Of a stretch of DNA of 64,000 nucleotides, positions 7,995 through 16,701 are shown piece after piece; position 1 is the first letter of the stretch; each line of letters starts with the position of its first letter. Both the position numbers and the translations under genes were made by a program. The stretch covers positions 1-64,000 of the forward strand of contig NZ_JBNPMZ010000016.1 of NCBI RefSeq assembly GCF_050314255.1, read 5' to 3'. The DNA comes from Claveliimonas sp034178805 (GTDB lineage: Bacteria; Bacillota; Clostridia; Lachnospirales; Lachnospiraceae). The notes beneath the pieces are model-generated. The model was not told the DNA's origin. It ran no database searches and was given only the letters and a program-made list of their open reading frames with translations.

Positions 7995-9266
7995 TTATGC
8001 CTCATCAATCGCTTTTCCAATATCATGGCGCATATATTTGTTATCGAATTTCACCCATTCCGTTGCAGCGTAAGCATTTGCTCGTGCCTCCTTAAGGGTA
8101 GCCCCCTTGGCAGTAATACCAAGAACACGTCCGCCATTCGTCACAATCCGGTCACCGTCAAATTTGGTACCTGCATGGAAACAGTAATATCCCTCATGCT
8201 TCTTAAATTCATCCAGACCGCTGATCGGGAGTCCTTTTTCATATGACAGCGGATATCCGTCCGATGCAAGCACAACACATACGGCTGCATTGTCCTCAAA
8301 TTGCAGGTCTACCTGATCCAGAGTTCCGTCAATGCATGCCTCTACTACTTCAACAATATCATTCTTCATACGCGGAAGTACTACCTGTGCCTCCGGATCT
8401 CCAAATCTTGCATTGTATTCCAACACTTTCGGACCATCTTCTGTCAGCATCAGTCCAAAGAAAATAACACCCTTGAACGGTCTGCCTTCAGCCTTCATTG
8501 CATCTACCGTGGCCTGATATATATATTTATTGCAGAAATCTTCTACTTCTTTGGTATAGAATGGACTCGGCGAGAAAGTTCCCATACCACCGGTGTTCAA
8601 TCCCTGATCTCCATCCTGCGCACGCTTATGATCCTGCGCAGAAGTCATAGTCTTGATCGTATTTCCATCCACAAAAGAAAGAACAGATACTTCACGTCCT
8701 GTCATGAATTCTTCTACAACCATAGTATTACCGGACGCACCAAATTTTTTGTCCAGCATAATAGTCTTGACACCTTCCTTAGCCTCCTCCAGTGTATTAC
8801 AGATCAGTACACCTTTGCCGAGAGCAAGTCCATCAGCTTTCAGTACGATCGGGAATTTAGCTGTTTCAAGATAAGCAAGTGCTTTCTCCGCATCATCAAA
8901 ATTCTCATACCCCGCTGTAGGAATATTGTACTTTTTCATCAGATCTTTAGAAAATGCCTTGGATCCTTCCAGTATTGCCGCATTTTTCCGTGGTCCGAAC
9001 GCACGGATTCCTGCTGCCTCCAATTCATCCACAAGACCTCCCACCAGCGGATCATCCATACCTACAATAACCAGATCAATCTCTTTTTCTTTTGCAAATG
9101 CCACAATTTTTTCAAATTCCATAGCACCGATCGGTGCACATTCCGCATATTCTGCAATTCCGGCATTTCCCGGTGTACAGTATATCTTATCCACTTTTTC
9201 ACTCTTTGCCACACAATACGCGATTGCATGCTCTCTTCCGCCGCTGCCTACGATTAATACTTTCAT
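7995..9266 (-). CDS. purD: Phosphoribosylamine-glycine ligase
   Basis: PurD (GARS) catalyses the second step of purine synthesis, joining glycine to 5-phosphoribosylamine with ATP. The 423-aa protein has the N-terminal MKVLIVGSGGREHAIA, an ATP-grasp core with FPIVLKADGLALGKGV, the metal-binding EYNARFGDPEAQV and a C-terminal GRVLGITAKG block. GGAGGAGG lies close upstream of the ATG. It is the last gene of purE-purM-purN-purD and ends at the shared terminator. Length and motifs are complete. Confidence 0.97.
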   Translation of the reverse strand: MKVLIVGSGGREHAIAYCVAKSEKVDKIYCTPGNAGIAEYAECAPIGAMEFEKIVAFAKEKEIDLVIVGMDDPLVGGLVDELEAAGIRAFGPRKNAAILEGSKAFSKDLMKKYNIPTAGYENFDDAEKALAYLETAKFPIVLKADGLALGKGVLICNTLEEAKEGVKTIMLDKKFGASGNTMVVEEFMTGREVSVLSFVDGNTIKTMTSAQDHKRAQDGDQGLNTGGMGTFSPSPFYTKEVEDFCNKYIYQATVDAMKAEGRPFKGVIFFGLMLTEDGPKVLEYNARFGDPEAQVVLPRMKNDIVEVVEACIDGTLDQVDLQFEDNAAVCVVLASDGYPLSYEKGLPISGLDEFKKHEGYYCFHAGTKFDGDRIVTNGGRVLGITAKGATLKEARANAYAATEWVKFDNKYMRHDIGKAIDEA

Positions 9267-9288
9267 GCTGCTCCTCCTCCTTCTCTCG

Positions 9289-9915
9289 TTATGGAAGAAT
9301 CTTTACCAGATTCTCTTCCACCTGGATTCTGCCGTTAGCAATCAGATCAATTGCTTTCGGAAGAATCTTCCACTCTGCCTGTTCCATCACGCGTCGCTGA
9401 AGCACTTCCGGAGTATCCCCCTGCTCTACTTCTACTGCTTTCTGAAGGATGATCGGTCCTGTATCCGTACCTTCATCTACAAAATGAACAGTCGCACCCA
9501 CTACTTTAACACCGCGTGCCAGCGCCGCCTCATGAACTTTAAGTCCATAATACCCTGTTCCACAAAATGACGGGATCAGAGATGGATGAATATTAATGAT
9601 TCGATTTCTGTATTTTTCTATCATGGCTTCCGGAATGACTACCAGGAATCCAGCCAGAACGATCAGATCCGGCTGCATACTGTCAATCGTTTCCAGGAAC
9701 ACTTCATTGAATCTGTCTCTCGTCTCAAAATCCTTCGGAGAAATGCATTGCGCACTGATACCATGCTTCTTTGCTCTTTCAAGGGCATAGGCATTCTTAT
9801 TGTTACTGATGACACCCGTAATCTTTGTATTGGTAATTGCACCGGATTCTACCGAATCAATAATCGCCTGAAGATTCGTTCCTCCTCCGGATACAAGTAC
9901 CACTACGTTTAACAT
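9289..9915 (-). CDS. purN: Phosphoribosylglycinamide formyltransferase
   Basis: This is the folate-dependent GAR transformylase of purine synthesis. The 208-aa protein has the nucleotide-binding VLVSGGGTNLQAI at the N-terminus, the catalytic region NIHPSLIPSF and the essential Asp in VDEGTDTGPI. Its start overlaps the end of purM by seven bases, indicating translational coupling, and purD follows 22 nt downstream. No purH or purT is in the window. Confidence 0.96.
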   Translation of the reverse strand: MLNVVVLVSGGGTNLQAIIDSVESGAITNTKITGVISNNKNAYALERAKKHGISAQCISPKDFETRDRFNEVFLETIDSMQPDLIVLAGFLVVIPEAMIEKYRNRIINIHPSLIPSFCGTGYYGLKVHEAALARGVKVVGATVHFVDEGTDTGPIILQKAVEVEQGDTPEVLQRRVMEQAEWKILPKAIDLIANGRIQVEENLVKILP

Positions 9916-10934
9916 AAGGTAACTCCTTTTTCTCCTGCTTCTACATGACCAACTACGTAAGGCACATCACCGACTGCACGGATTGCTTCCATAGCCTTAT
10001 CAACATCTGCCGGATCCAGTGCCAGAACCATTCCAAGCCCCATGTTAAAGGTGTTGTACATCATCTCTTCCGCAATATCACCTTTTTCAGCTAAAAGCTT
10101 AAAGATTGCCGGAACTTCATAGCTGTCTTTTTTCACGACTGCACGAACTCCTTCCGGAAGCATTCTCGGAATATTTTCATAGAAACCGCCTCCTGTAATA
10201 TGGCTGCAGCCCTTTACCTTTACACCACTGTTCTTAATACTCTTTAAAGCTTTTACGTAAATTCTTGTCGGAGCGATCAGCGCCTCTCCCAATGTTTTTC
10301 CAAGCTCGTCATAATATGTATCCAAAGATTCCTTAGTCATTTCGAATACTTTACGCACCAGAGAAAATCCGTTACTGTGAACACCAGTGGATGCCATACC
10401 TACCAGAACATCACCCGGTTTGATATTTTCACCATTGATAATATCCTTCTTATCTACAACACCAACAGCAAATCCCGCAAGATCATAATCATCAACCGGC
10501 ATAAGACCCGGATGCTCAGCGGTCTCACCACCAACCAGTGCACATTCAGACTGCTTACATCCTTCTGCCACACCGCTTACGATCGTAGCGATTTTCTCCG
10601 GATAGTTCTTACCACATGCAATATAATCCAGGAAAAATAACGGTTCTCCACCGGAACATGCAATATCATTCACACACATTGCAACCGCATCAATACCGAT
10701 CGTATCGTGCTTGTCCATAACAAATGCAAGTTTTACCTTAGTTCCACATCCGTCAGTACCTGACAGGAGAACAGGCTCCTCCATATTCTTAATTCCACTC
10801 AGATCAAAAGCACCTGCAAATCCACCAAGACCTCCCAGCACTTCCGGTCTCATGGTCTCTTTTACATGCTTTTTCATTAATTCTACCGACTTGTAACCCG
10901 CTTCAATATCAACACCTGCATTCTTGTAATCCAT
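9909..10934 (-). CDS. purM: Phosphoribosylformylglycinamidine cyclo-ligase
   Basis: This is AIR synthetase, which closes the imidazole ring of the purine precursor using ATP. The 341-aa protein shows the family N-terminus DYKNAGVDIEAG, the GTDGCGTKVKLA motif, DIACSGGEPLFFLDY and GGGFYENIPRMLP. AAGGAGA lies upstream of the start. It sits between purE and purN in a tight operon. No anomaly is seen. Confidence 0.97.
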   Translation of the reverse strand: MDYKNAGVDIEAGYKSVELMKKHVKETMRPEVLGGLGGFAGAFDLSGIKNMEEPVLLSGTDGCGTKVKLAFVMDKHDTIGIDAVAMCVNDIACSGGEPLFFLDYIACGKNYPEKIATIVSGVAEGCKQSECALVGGETAEHPGLMPVDDYDLAGFAVGVVDKKDIINGENIKPGDVLVGMASTGVHSNGFSLVRKVFEMTKESLDTYYDELGKTLGEALIAPTRIYVKALKSIKNSGVKVKGCSHITGGGFYENIPRMLPEGVRAVVKKDSYEVPAIFKLLAEKGDIAEEMMYNTFNMGLGMVLALDPADVDKAMEAIRAVGDVPYVVGHVEAGEKGVTLC

Positions 10935-10969
10935 AACACGTCTCCTTAATTTGTATTTGTATTATTATT

Positions 10970-11482
10970 TTACTTCTGGTTCATGTACTCTTTGTGTCCC
11001 AGCTCTTTCAACTTCGCATCTTTAGCCTGAACCGTATTCTTCATCTCTTCTGTATACGCTTTCAGTCTGTCAAGCAGTTCCGGATCAGATGTTGCAAGAA
11101 TCTTCGCTGCCAGAATTGCAGCATTCATTCCTCCGTCGATCGCTACCGTCGCAACCGGAATTCCAGGCGGCATCTGAACAATTGAATAAAGTGCATCCTG
11201 TCCATCCAGATTCTTTCCTGACATCGGTACACCGATCACCGGCATCGGGAAAATCGCTGCACACATTCCCGGAAGATGAGCGGCCATTCCCGCACCTGCA
11301 ATGATTACTTTAAATCCCTTTGATTCTGCAGATTTCGCATATTCAAAGAACACATCCGGCTCCCGGTGTGCGGAGATGATCGTCATCTCATATTCAATCC
11401 CTAACTTTTCCAACATATCAGCGGCTTTACCCATAACCTTAAGGTCTGAGTCGCTGCCCATTACAATTCCTACTTTTGACAT
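10970..11482 (-). CDS. purE: N5-carboxyaminoimidazole ribonucleotide mutase
   Basis: This is class I PurE, which moves the carboxyl group of N5-CAIR to give CAIR. From the ATG at 11482 it is 170 aa, matching the family (about 160-170), with VGIVMGSDSD and the active-site region SAHREPD, then AGMAAHLPGM. The frame opens at 11509, but AAAGGA is correctly spaced only for the internal ATG, and the product then begins at the conserved MSKVGIVMGSDSD. It is the first gene of the four-gene pur operon. No purK lies beside it; a hairpin-rich leader lies in front. Confidence 0.95.
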   Translation of the reverse strand: MSKVGIVMGSDSDLKVMGKAADMLEKLGIEYEMTIISAHREPDVFFEYAKSAESKGFKVIIAGAGMAAHLPGMCAAIFPMPVIGVPMSGKNLDGQDALYSIVQMPPGIPVATVAIDGGMNAAILAAKILATSDPELLDRLKAYTEEMKNTVQAKDAKLKELGHKEYMNQK

Positions 11483-11525
11483 CGTGTTCATCCTTTCTGC
11501 ATTCGTCACTATTCGTTTATACTAT

Positions 11526-11649
11526 ATCATGACCGCAAGCGGCCATGATGCCTCTGGCAGATTTTAGCGCCCGGATTTCTGCGGCAAACGCAGAAACCGG
11601 TATGCGCAATGATATAATGCGCGCCATGCGCTCATTATATCATATCATT
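11526..11649 (-). other. Three consecutive hairpins in the gap upstream of purE
   Basis: Three stems fill this gap. One is at 11526-11549: ATCATGGCCGC / GCGGTCATGAT on minus, 11 bp counting one G-U pair, two-base loop. The second is at 11571-11600: CCGGTTTCTGCG / CGCAGAAA(T)CCGG, 12 bp with a one-base bulge. The third is at 11610-11642: TGATATAATG(A)GCGC / GCGC(G)CATTATATCA, 15 bp with one mismatch, three-base loop. None is followed by a T-run on either strand, so they are not simple terminators. The G-U pair that closes only in the minus-strand RNA suggests minus-sense transcription. Confidence 0.7.
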
Positions 11650-11651
11650 GT

Positions 11652-13691
11652 TTATTTGTTCAACGGTTCATTCAGAATTTCTGTTCCCGGCAGAACAAAT
11701 CTTCCATCCCTGATAATGTCTGTCTGCTCTCCATTCTTCTTCACAACGGTAATACTTCCCAGCTCATCATATGGAATCGTAATATCCGTATGGCAGTGAT
11801 AATATGCTTTGGACACATCCTCTTTCCTGCGAATAGAGACAGAGTTATCCCTCGCCACAATTTCTTTTCCGTTGGGATTATACACCGGAATATCTTCACT
11901 CCAACTGTAACAGGTGTCTCCCACTGCAAAATGTGGTCCTGTCTTCTCCGCAATCAGGATAGGCATCTTCTCTTCCATCTGATACTTTCTCGCCGCCACG
12001 TAAGCGGTAGTATTAGTGCCAATTGCAAACTCTCCCATAGGAAGAGTTGCATGATTATGAAGAATGTTATCACTGATATACTTTTTGCCATCTGATTCCC
12101 GTTCAAAATTTCCGCAACGGTAATCCGCAATCATTCCATTGGAAAAAGTTATCTCCAGATCGCGATACTGCAGTTCATTTAAATATACCCTGCTTACATG
12201 CAGAACTCCATTTGTACCTTCCAGTACCGGAGATGTAAATACTTCACCTACCGGAATATTAACATCCGCAACGCAGTTTTCAAATATTGTCTCCTTCTCA
12301 GGATCACGAAGCTTATGCAGTTGTACCGTCAGATTCGTTCGATTATCTCCCTTACCGAGAATACGGACATATTCTCCCTGGTCTAACGCGTCGATCATGG
12401 TCTGCTGCACCTGCTCGTACACTTTTGCATCCAAAGTATTAATACGGATAATTTCATTAAAAATCTCCGGATAATCCGGTCCGATTTCCGGAATCGGATA
12501 AGCAATAATGGTAAAGCTCCTCTCATCTCCCCGGATATACTCATTGGTAATCTGACCGGAACGGCTGTCGTACACAAGAGATATCTCCTCCTGTTTCTCA
12601 TTCAGATGTATTGCCTCATTCTTCTGAACCGGAGAAAATGGCTGTTCTCCAAACACCTCCATAACTGCCGGTCCCGCAAATTCCCCTGCCAGTTCTTTAT
12701 TCATCTCATAAACATGGCTGATAACTTCCAGCTTACGTTCCACAAAGCGCTTACCCAGGAACAGACCCTGATCATTCCTGTGATCATACTCATACTGTTT
12801 ATTTGCAATTCCACCATAATATCCAACCTTATGCTGCTGCCGTTTGGTCAGCACACTGACTGCTGCCCGGTAAATCACAGGCTGAAGTCCCATTTTTGCA
12901 AAATTTTCAATAGCTTTTTTTACTACCCGCTCAAATCCCAGGACATATCGGATATTCACTACCGACTTCTTAGATAAATCCTTGCCGGTATTTATAAATC
13001 CCATCCGGTACCCTTCTGTATAGACATCAGCCATCTTCTGAATCACTGATTCATCCAGACTATTCAAATGTTCAGCAGTCTTCCACTCATTTTCACTGAT
13101 ATATTCACCAAACCAGTACAAATACCTCAGATCCGTCAGGTCTGCTTCACGGATAATATCCACTGCAAAAGAATATGACGGATCGATCTGCTCACAAATT
13201 CTGTCCGCTGCAAACACATCACAATAATCGCTGGCATACCAGTAAACAATCTCTTTCAGTTCCCGTATTTCCGGCAGTTCCCGACCTTCAAAACAATTAT
13301 AGACTTCTATAAACAATTCGTATACAATCGCAAGATATTCTTCTCTCTGTTCAAACGTATATGCAATTGCCCCACGTATTTCTGTATACAAAAAAGAAAG
13401 AATCTGTCCATATTCCTCTCCCATCATTCTGACAGCATATGCCGGATCCGCATAACCTGCTTCATATTTTTCAGGAAGAATATCCTCATACAGCTTCCTG
13501 TTCCACTCTTTTAAAACATCCAGGCTCTGCTTCCTGTATCTTCCCGACTCTATTTCTTTCTTCAAATCATCCAGCATCAAAATAAAATGGGATACCTGAC
13601 GAAAATACGGACGGAATCTATCCGCCACTGTTTCTTCTTCCGGTATCTCCCGAATTCTTCCTATTGCCAGTTCATATCGCTCAGTAATCAT
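11652..13691 (-). CDS. M29-family aminopeptidase with long N-terminal extension
   Basis: The C-terminal 400 residues match the M29 (AmpS/AmpT/PepS) metallo-aminopeptidases, which remove N-terminal residues from peptides using two metal ions. Visible ligand motifs are the Glu in GEVFTSPV, the Glu in MGEFAIGTN, the His in PHFAVGD, and HTD in CHTDITIPYDE. Normal M29 enzymes are about 410 aa; this one is 679. The first 270 residues, largely helical and acidic with many Tyr, match nothing I recognise and may be a targeting or oligomerisation domain. The start has weak spacing and immediately follows the TAG stop of the upstream membrane protein, so the two are coupled. Confidence 0.85.
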   Translation of the reverse strand: MITERYELAIGRIREIPEEETVADRFRPYFRQVSHFILMLDDLKKEIESGRYRKQSLDVLKEWNRKLYEDILPEKYEAGYADPAYAVRMMGEEYGQILSFLYTEIRGAIAYTFEQREEYLAIVYELFIEVYNCFEGRELPEIRELKEIVYWYASDYCDVFAADRICEQIDPSYSFAVDIIREADLTDLRYLYWFGEYISENEWKTAEHLNSLDESVIQKMADVYTEGYRMGFINTGKDLSKKSVVNIRYVLGFERVVKKAIENFAKMGLQPVIYRAAVSVLTKRQQHKVGYYGGIANKQYEYDHRNDQGLFLGKRFVERKLEVISHVYEMNKELAGEFAGPAVMEVFGEQPFSPVQKNEAIHLNEKQEEISLVYDSRSGQITNEYIRGDERSFTIIAYPIPEIGPDYPEIFNEIIRINTLDAKVYEQVQQTMIDALDQGEYVRILGKGDNRTNLTVQLHKLRDPEKETIFENCVADVNIPVGEVFTSPVLEGTNGVLHVSRVYLNELQYRDLEITFSNGMIADYRCGNFERESDGKKYISDNILHNHATLPMGEFAIGTNTTAYVAARKYQMEEKMPILIAEKTGPHFAVGDTCYSWSEDIPVYNPNGKEIVARDNSVSIRRKEDVSKAYYHCHTDITIPYDELGSITVVKKNGEQTDIIRDGRFVLPGTEILNEPLNK

Positions 13692-14087
13692 CTAAAAAAG
13701 CCCCCTTAGGAAAATAATAAGTAATCCAAGCACGAACAATCCATTGCTCACTACTCCTATCTTGCAGGTCAGATAGTTTTTGTCACGCTCCTTAAATCCC
13801 TGAATTCCCTGATTAAGTCCAGAAAAAGCCAGTATCAGACATCCCAATCCAACCGTACCAATCAGAATGCTTACATCGCCCCTGCTTATGTACGAAACCG
13901 AAAAAACCAAAACCATAAAAAACAAGGTGAGCCCCGCAAGCAGACAGGACATCACTCCCCGCCGTGAATGCTTCAGCTCTGCCTGTCCGAATTTGCGGCT
14001 CCGTCGCTTCATTTTCTCGCGCTCTGTTTTCTTCTTCTGCCGTTCCTTACGCATCTCAACGATGACTTCTCTCAGCCTTCTTAGCAT
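13692..14087 (-). CDS. Small membrane protein of DUF6142 type
   Basis: The function is not known. From the ATG at 14087 (GGAGA upstream) the product is 131 aa: a very basic N-terminal 45 residues (EMRKERQKKKTEREKMKRR), then three hydrophobic segments (about 48-70, 77-95, 108-128). The size, basic head and three-helix pattern resemble the Lachnospiraceae DUF6142 family as I remember it. It overlaps the end of the VanZ-like gene by 32 nt and abuts the aminopeptidase, so the three are transcribed together. An alternative start at 14120 has no good binding site. Confidence 0.75.
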   Translation of the reverse strand: MLRRLREVIVEMRKERQKKKTEREKMKRRSRKFGQAELKHSRRGVMSCLLAGLTLFFMVLVFSVSYISRGDVSILIGTVGLGCLILAFSGLNQGIQGFKERDKNYLTCKIGVVSNGLFVLGLLIIFLRGLF

Positions 14088-14541
14088 AATAATGTCTCCT
14101 TTTTGCTGCAAAAACAACAAATATTATATATCCAATCATTCCACCCATGGTATTCAGAAGCATATCGTCCACATCAAAGCTTCCTACTGTGGTTATTAGC
14201 TGAAATGTTTCCACACAAAAACTTAATATAAAACTATAAAACATGGCTGACCAGAAACTTCTGTACCTGCTTGCCATAGGCATAAAGAAACCAAACGGAA
14301 CAAATATCAGCACATTTCCAAAAAGATTAGTAAATACTGCATAAAAGCCAAGCTGCTCTCTATAATACCAGAACCGTTTGATTTCCTTAAATAATTCTAA
14401 ATTGTAATGATATTCCTGCATACCTCCCGGATTTCTCCCATACCATTCCGAAAAAAGCAGGAAATATATGATAAATCCAATATACAGGACAAATAGTATT
14501 TTCCCCAATTTTCGTAAATATTTTCTTCTTTTATACTCCAA
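14056..14541 (-). CDS. VanZ-like family membrane protein
   Basis: This is a 161-aa protein with the VanZ fold: an N-terminal helix followed by FSEWYGR, then the conserved block NLFGNVLIFVPFGFFMP, a transmembrane helix ending in CVETFQL, and SFDVDDMLLNTMGGMIGYI. VanZ homologues confer low-level teicoplanin tolerance in one case, but most have unknown roles in the envelope. The predicted start is a TTG seven bases from AAGGG. Its 3' end overlaps the DUF6142-type gene. Confidence 0.85.
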   Translation of the reverse strand: MEYKRRKYLRKLGKILFVLYIGFIIYFLLFSEWYGRNPGGMQEYHYNLELFKEIKRFWYYREQLGFYAVFTNLFGNVLIFVPFGFFMPMASRYRSFWSAMFYSFILSFCVETFQLITTVGSFDVDDMLLNTMGGMIGYIIFVVFAAKRRHYYAKKAERSHR

Positions 14542-14564
14542 AACAGCACCCTTCTAACTTCTGG

Positions 14565-14717
14565 TTAAAATGTAAGCCCTTTTCTTACTTTCAGCAGACG
14601 TGCCCCGCTCACAACAGAAAGAATTCCTGTAGTAACTCCGACTACAATCACAATAATTCCGATTGCAATCCCTCCGACACCTGTAACTCCCATGGTTTTA
14701 AATGCCTTTTCGTTCAT
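14565..14717 (-). CDS. Small single-helix membrane protein, 50 aa
   Basis: This is a 50-aa frame on the minus strand beginning MNEKAFKTMGVTGVGG and ending RLLKVRKGLTF. A strong GGAGGAATAAGT lies immediately upstream of the ATG. Residues 10-38 form one glycine-rich hydrophobic helix (GIAIGIIVIVVGVTTGI) followed by a basic tail, so it should be a bitopic membrane protein with the C-terminus inside. It is 14 nt from the end of pyrE and just before the VanZ-like gene. Function unknown; the strong binding site is the main reason for calling it. Confidence 0.75.
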   Translation of the reverse strand: MNEKAFKTMGVTGVGGIAIGIIVIVVGVTTGILSVVSGARLLKVRKGLTF

Positions 14718-14731
14718 ACTTATTCCTCCCG

Positions 14732-15412
14732 CTATTTCGCACCATACTGTTCATAATATGCGTCAATTGCCGCTTTTAATGTATCGTCGATTATAATTTT
14801 TCCCTGACACTCTTTGTTGTGCAGACACTCTACCACCTCATCCATAGAAACAATGGCTGCTGTTTCAAATCCGTACAGATCTTTAATCTCATCCAGAGCA
14901 CACTTCTCGCCGCCTTTTCCAACTTCCATACGATTCAGGGAAACCATCAGACCTACAATCTCAACATCAGCAGCTCCCCGTACCTTTGGAACAGTCTCTT
15001 CCATGGATTTACCGGACGTCGTAACGTCTTCAATCATAACAACCCGATCCCCGTCCTTAAGCTTGCTGCCGAGGAAGCTTCCTTTATCAGCGCCATGATC
15101 CTTCTCTTCTTTACGGTCAGAACAGTAACGCACTTCCTTGCCATATAATTCGCTGAATGCCATAGCAGTTACAACTGCCAGCGGAATTCCCTTATATGCC
15201 GGTCCAAACAGAACATCAAAATCATCTCCATATCTGTCATGGATAGCTTTTGCGTAATACTCACCCAGCTTTTTCAACTGTGTACCGGTCACATATGCTC
15301 CGGCATTCATAAAAAATGGGGACTTTCTGCCACTTTTTAATGTGAATTCTCCAAATTTGAGCACATCGCTCTCTACCATAAACTCAATAAATTCCTGTTT
15401 ATAACTTTCCAT
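14732..15412 (-). CDS. pyrE: Orotate phosphoribosyltransferase
   Basis: PyrE joins orotate to PRPP to give orotidine 5'-monophosphate. The 226-aa protein has the N-terminal FTLKSGRKSPFFMN, the substrate loop RKEEKDHGADKG and the PRPP-binding MIEDVTTSGKS. A GGAGG lies upstream of the ATG. It stands apart from pyrC-pyrF-pyrK-pyrD, which lie 5-9 kb away on the same strand. It is somewhat longer than the E. coli enzyme (213 aa), as is common in clostridia. Confidence 0.96.
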   Translation of the reverse strand: MESYKQEFIEFMVESDVLKFGEFTLKSGRKSPFFMNAGAYVTGTQLKKLGEYYAKAIHDRYGDDFDVLFGPAYKGIPLAVVTAMAFSELYGKEVRYCSDRKEEKDHGADKGSFLGSKLKDGDRVVMIEDVTTSGKSMEETVPKVRGAADVEIVGLMVSLNRMEVGKGGEKCALDEIKDLYGFETAAIVSMDEVVECLHNKECQGKIIIDDTLKAAIDAYYEQYGAK

Positions 15413-15521
15413 GGTCCGTACATCCTCCTATTTTCAAGGCTTTCGCCTGATTTAATCTCTAAATATATTTTTTATACTACCATAAAACAGGAAAGCTATC
15501 AATTATTATTTCCTCTTACAT

Positions 15522-15552
15522 AAAAACAGCAGCCCCCGCAAGGACTGCCGCC
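15522..15552 (-). terminator. Terminator downstream of rubredoxin
   Basis: On the minus strand the stem GCAGTCC / GGGCTGC, with one G-U pair and a short loop, is followed by TGTTTTT. It lies about 20 nt past the rubredoxin stop codon and separates it from pyrE. Confidence 0.75.
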
Positions 15553-15567
15553 ATGTAAAACTATATT

Positions 15568-15723
15568 CTATTCTTCTGTGAACTGATCTTTTCCTACAGA
15601 GCAAAGCGGACACTCAAAATCTTCCGGAACATCTTCCCATTTTGTTCCCGGTTCAATTCCGCCTTCCTCGTATCCTTCTGCCTCATCATATACCCATCCG
15701 CAAACTTCGCAAACATATTTCAT
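15568..15723 (-). CDS. Rubredoxin
   Basis: A 51-aa electron carrier too short for standard ORF lists. It has both CxxC knuckles that bind the single iron: YVCEVCGWVYDEAEG near the start and FECPLCSVGKDQF near the end, with the usual 30-residue spacing and the EGGIEPGTKWEDVP turn. AAGGAG lies correctly spaced before the ATG. It is a single-gene unit with its own terminator. In anaerobes rubredoxin donates electrons to oxygen- and peroxide-detoxifying enzymes; no such partner is beside it here. Confidence 0.96.
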   Translation of the reverse strand: MKYVCEVCGWVYDEAEGYEEGGIEPGTKWEDVPEDFECPLCSVGKDQFTEE

Positions 15724-15847
15724 AATCTTTTCTCTCCTTTTTCTGTTATTCTTACTTAAGTATGATATTTTTCACACTTTCTGCTGAGCACATTATAATG
15801 CAATTTCTTTATAAATACAAGTCTATTCAGAACTCCTGACATACAAA

Positions 15848-15877
15848 TCGGGAGACTGCCCTAATCAGCCTCCCGAA
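15848..15877 (-). terminator. Terminator of the M20/membrane-protein operon
   Basis: On the minus strand TCGGGAG-G-CTG and CAG-T-CTCCCGA form a 10-bp stem with one mismatch and a short loop, followed by a weak T-rich stretch. It lies about 15 nt past the stop codon of the 264-aa membrane protein. Confidence 0.75.
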
Positions 15878-15891
15878 TGAAAGAACAACTA

Positions 15892-16686
15892 TTATTTTGT
15901 TTCTTCTACTGTATCTTTCTTTTTGATTGGATTCGGATTATCAACAACTGTAATAATACCTTTCTTCCACATGATTCTGGAAGTGATGATTGCGATTGGA
16001 AGCATTGCAATAATCAAGAATCCAATTGCCCCAAACAGAGAACCGCCGGAGGAAATACGAACCAGTAATGAAAGAACTGTTACGATAACGAGTACCGGAA
16101 TTACTCCCTTTGTTCCGCCTTTTACTACCTTGTCTCCGGAACTGCTGCTTGAGAACAGACCCAGTGTCAGAGAACCGAAAAGAGCCGGAATAATGTAATT
16201 GGAAGCTGTCTTTACCTGTGGAATTTCAAATACAAATCCGATTCTGGAGCTAAGGAGCGCCGCTATTGCCAGGATAGCTACCGTCATAATAGAGGAAACT
16301 GCTACTGCTACAGATGCAATCGCATCACCTTCCGGTGTGTTCTGCTCTGTCTCTGACAGTTTCAGCGCGTTAATCGCACACGGAACTTTCAGGTTCATAA
16401 TATTTCCGGTCAGGAATGTAAGGTAAGAGGAGCTGCCCAAAATAGGTGTATAACTGAGTGCCTCTGAGATTCCGACAGGTATGTAAATCATAAGAATACT
16501 AATGGTAGCCAGGTTAAATACCTCTCCAACGGAAGGAATCGCATCATAATATCCCAGAACAATGAACGGAATCGCTACCATGTAAATCAGCATGATAAGT
16601 GTACCAATGCGACCTTTGCTGTGGGACCACTTCTGAAACGGATCCATTACAGCTTTATTGTTCTTTTCTTTTTTATCCTTACTCAT
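15892..16686 (-). CDS. Multi-pass membrane protein, partner of DUF5058 protein
   Basis: This 264-aa protein has seven or so hydrophobic segments and a charged C-terminal tail (KKKDTVEETK). Its motifs include SYLTFLTGNIMNLKVPCAINALK and a serine-rich loop LGLFSSSSSGDKVVKGGTKG. I do not know its family by name. The gene starts 15 nt after the DUF5058-type gene, which in turn follows an M20 amidohydrolase, so the two membrane proteins probably form a two-subunit transporter for the amidohydrolase substrate or product. Transport is an inference from topology and context. Confidence 0.8.
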   Translation of the reverse strand: MSKDKKEKNNKAVMDPFQKWSHSKGRIGTLIMLIYMVAIPFIVLGYYDAIPSVGEVFNLATISILMIYIPVGISEALSYTPILGSSSYLTFLTGNIMNLKVPCAINALKLSETEQNTPEGDAIASVAVAVSSIMTVAILAIAALLSSRIGFVFEIPQVKTASNYIIPALFGSLTLGLFSSSSSGDKVVKGGTKGVIPVLVIVTVLSLLVRISSGGSLFGAIGFLIIAMLPIAIITSRIMWKKGIITVVDNPNPIKKKDTVEETK

Positions 16687-16701
16687 CTTTTGTACCTCCT
16701 C

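Noticed and set aside
11483..11520. Possible PurR box upstream of purE
   Set aside because: CGAAT occurs twice as a direct repeat, but the pattern does not match the known paired PurR box well enough to claim.
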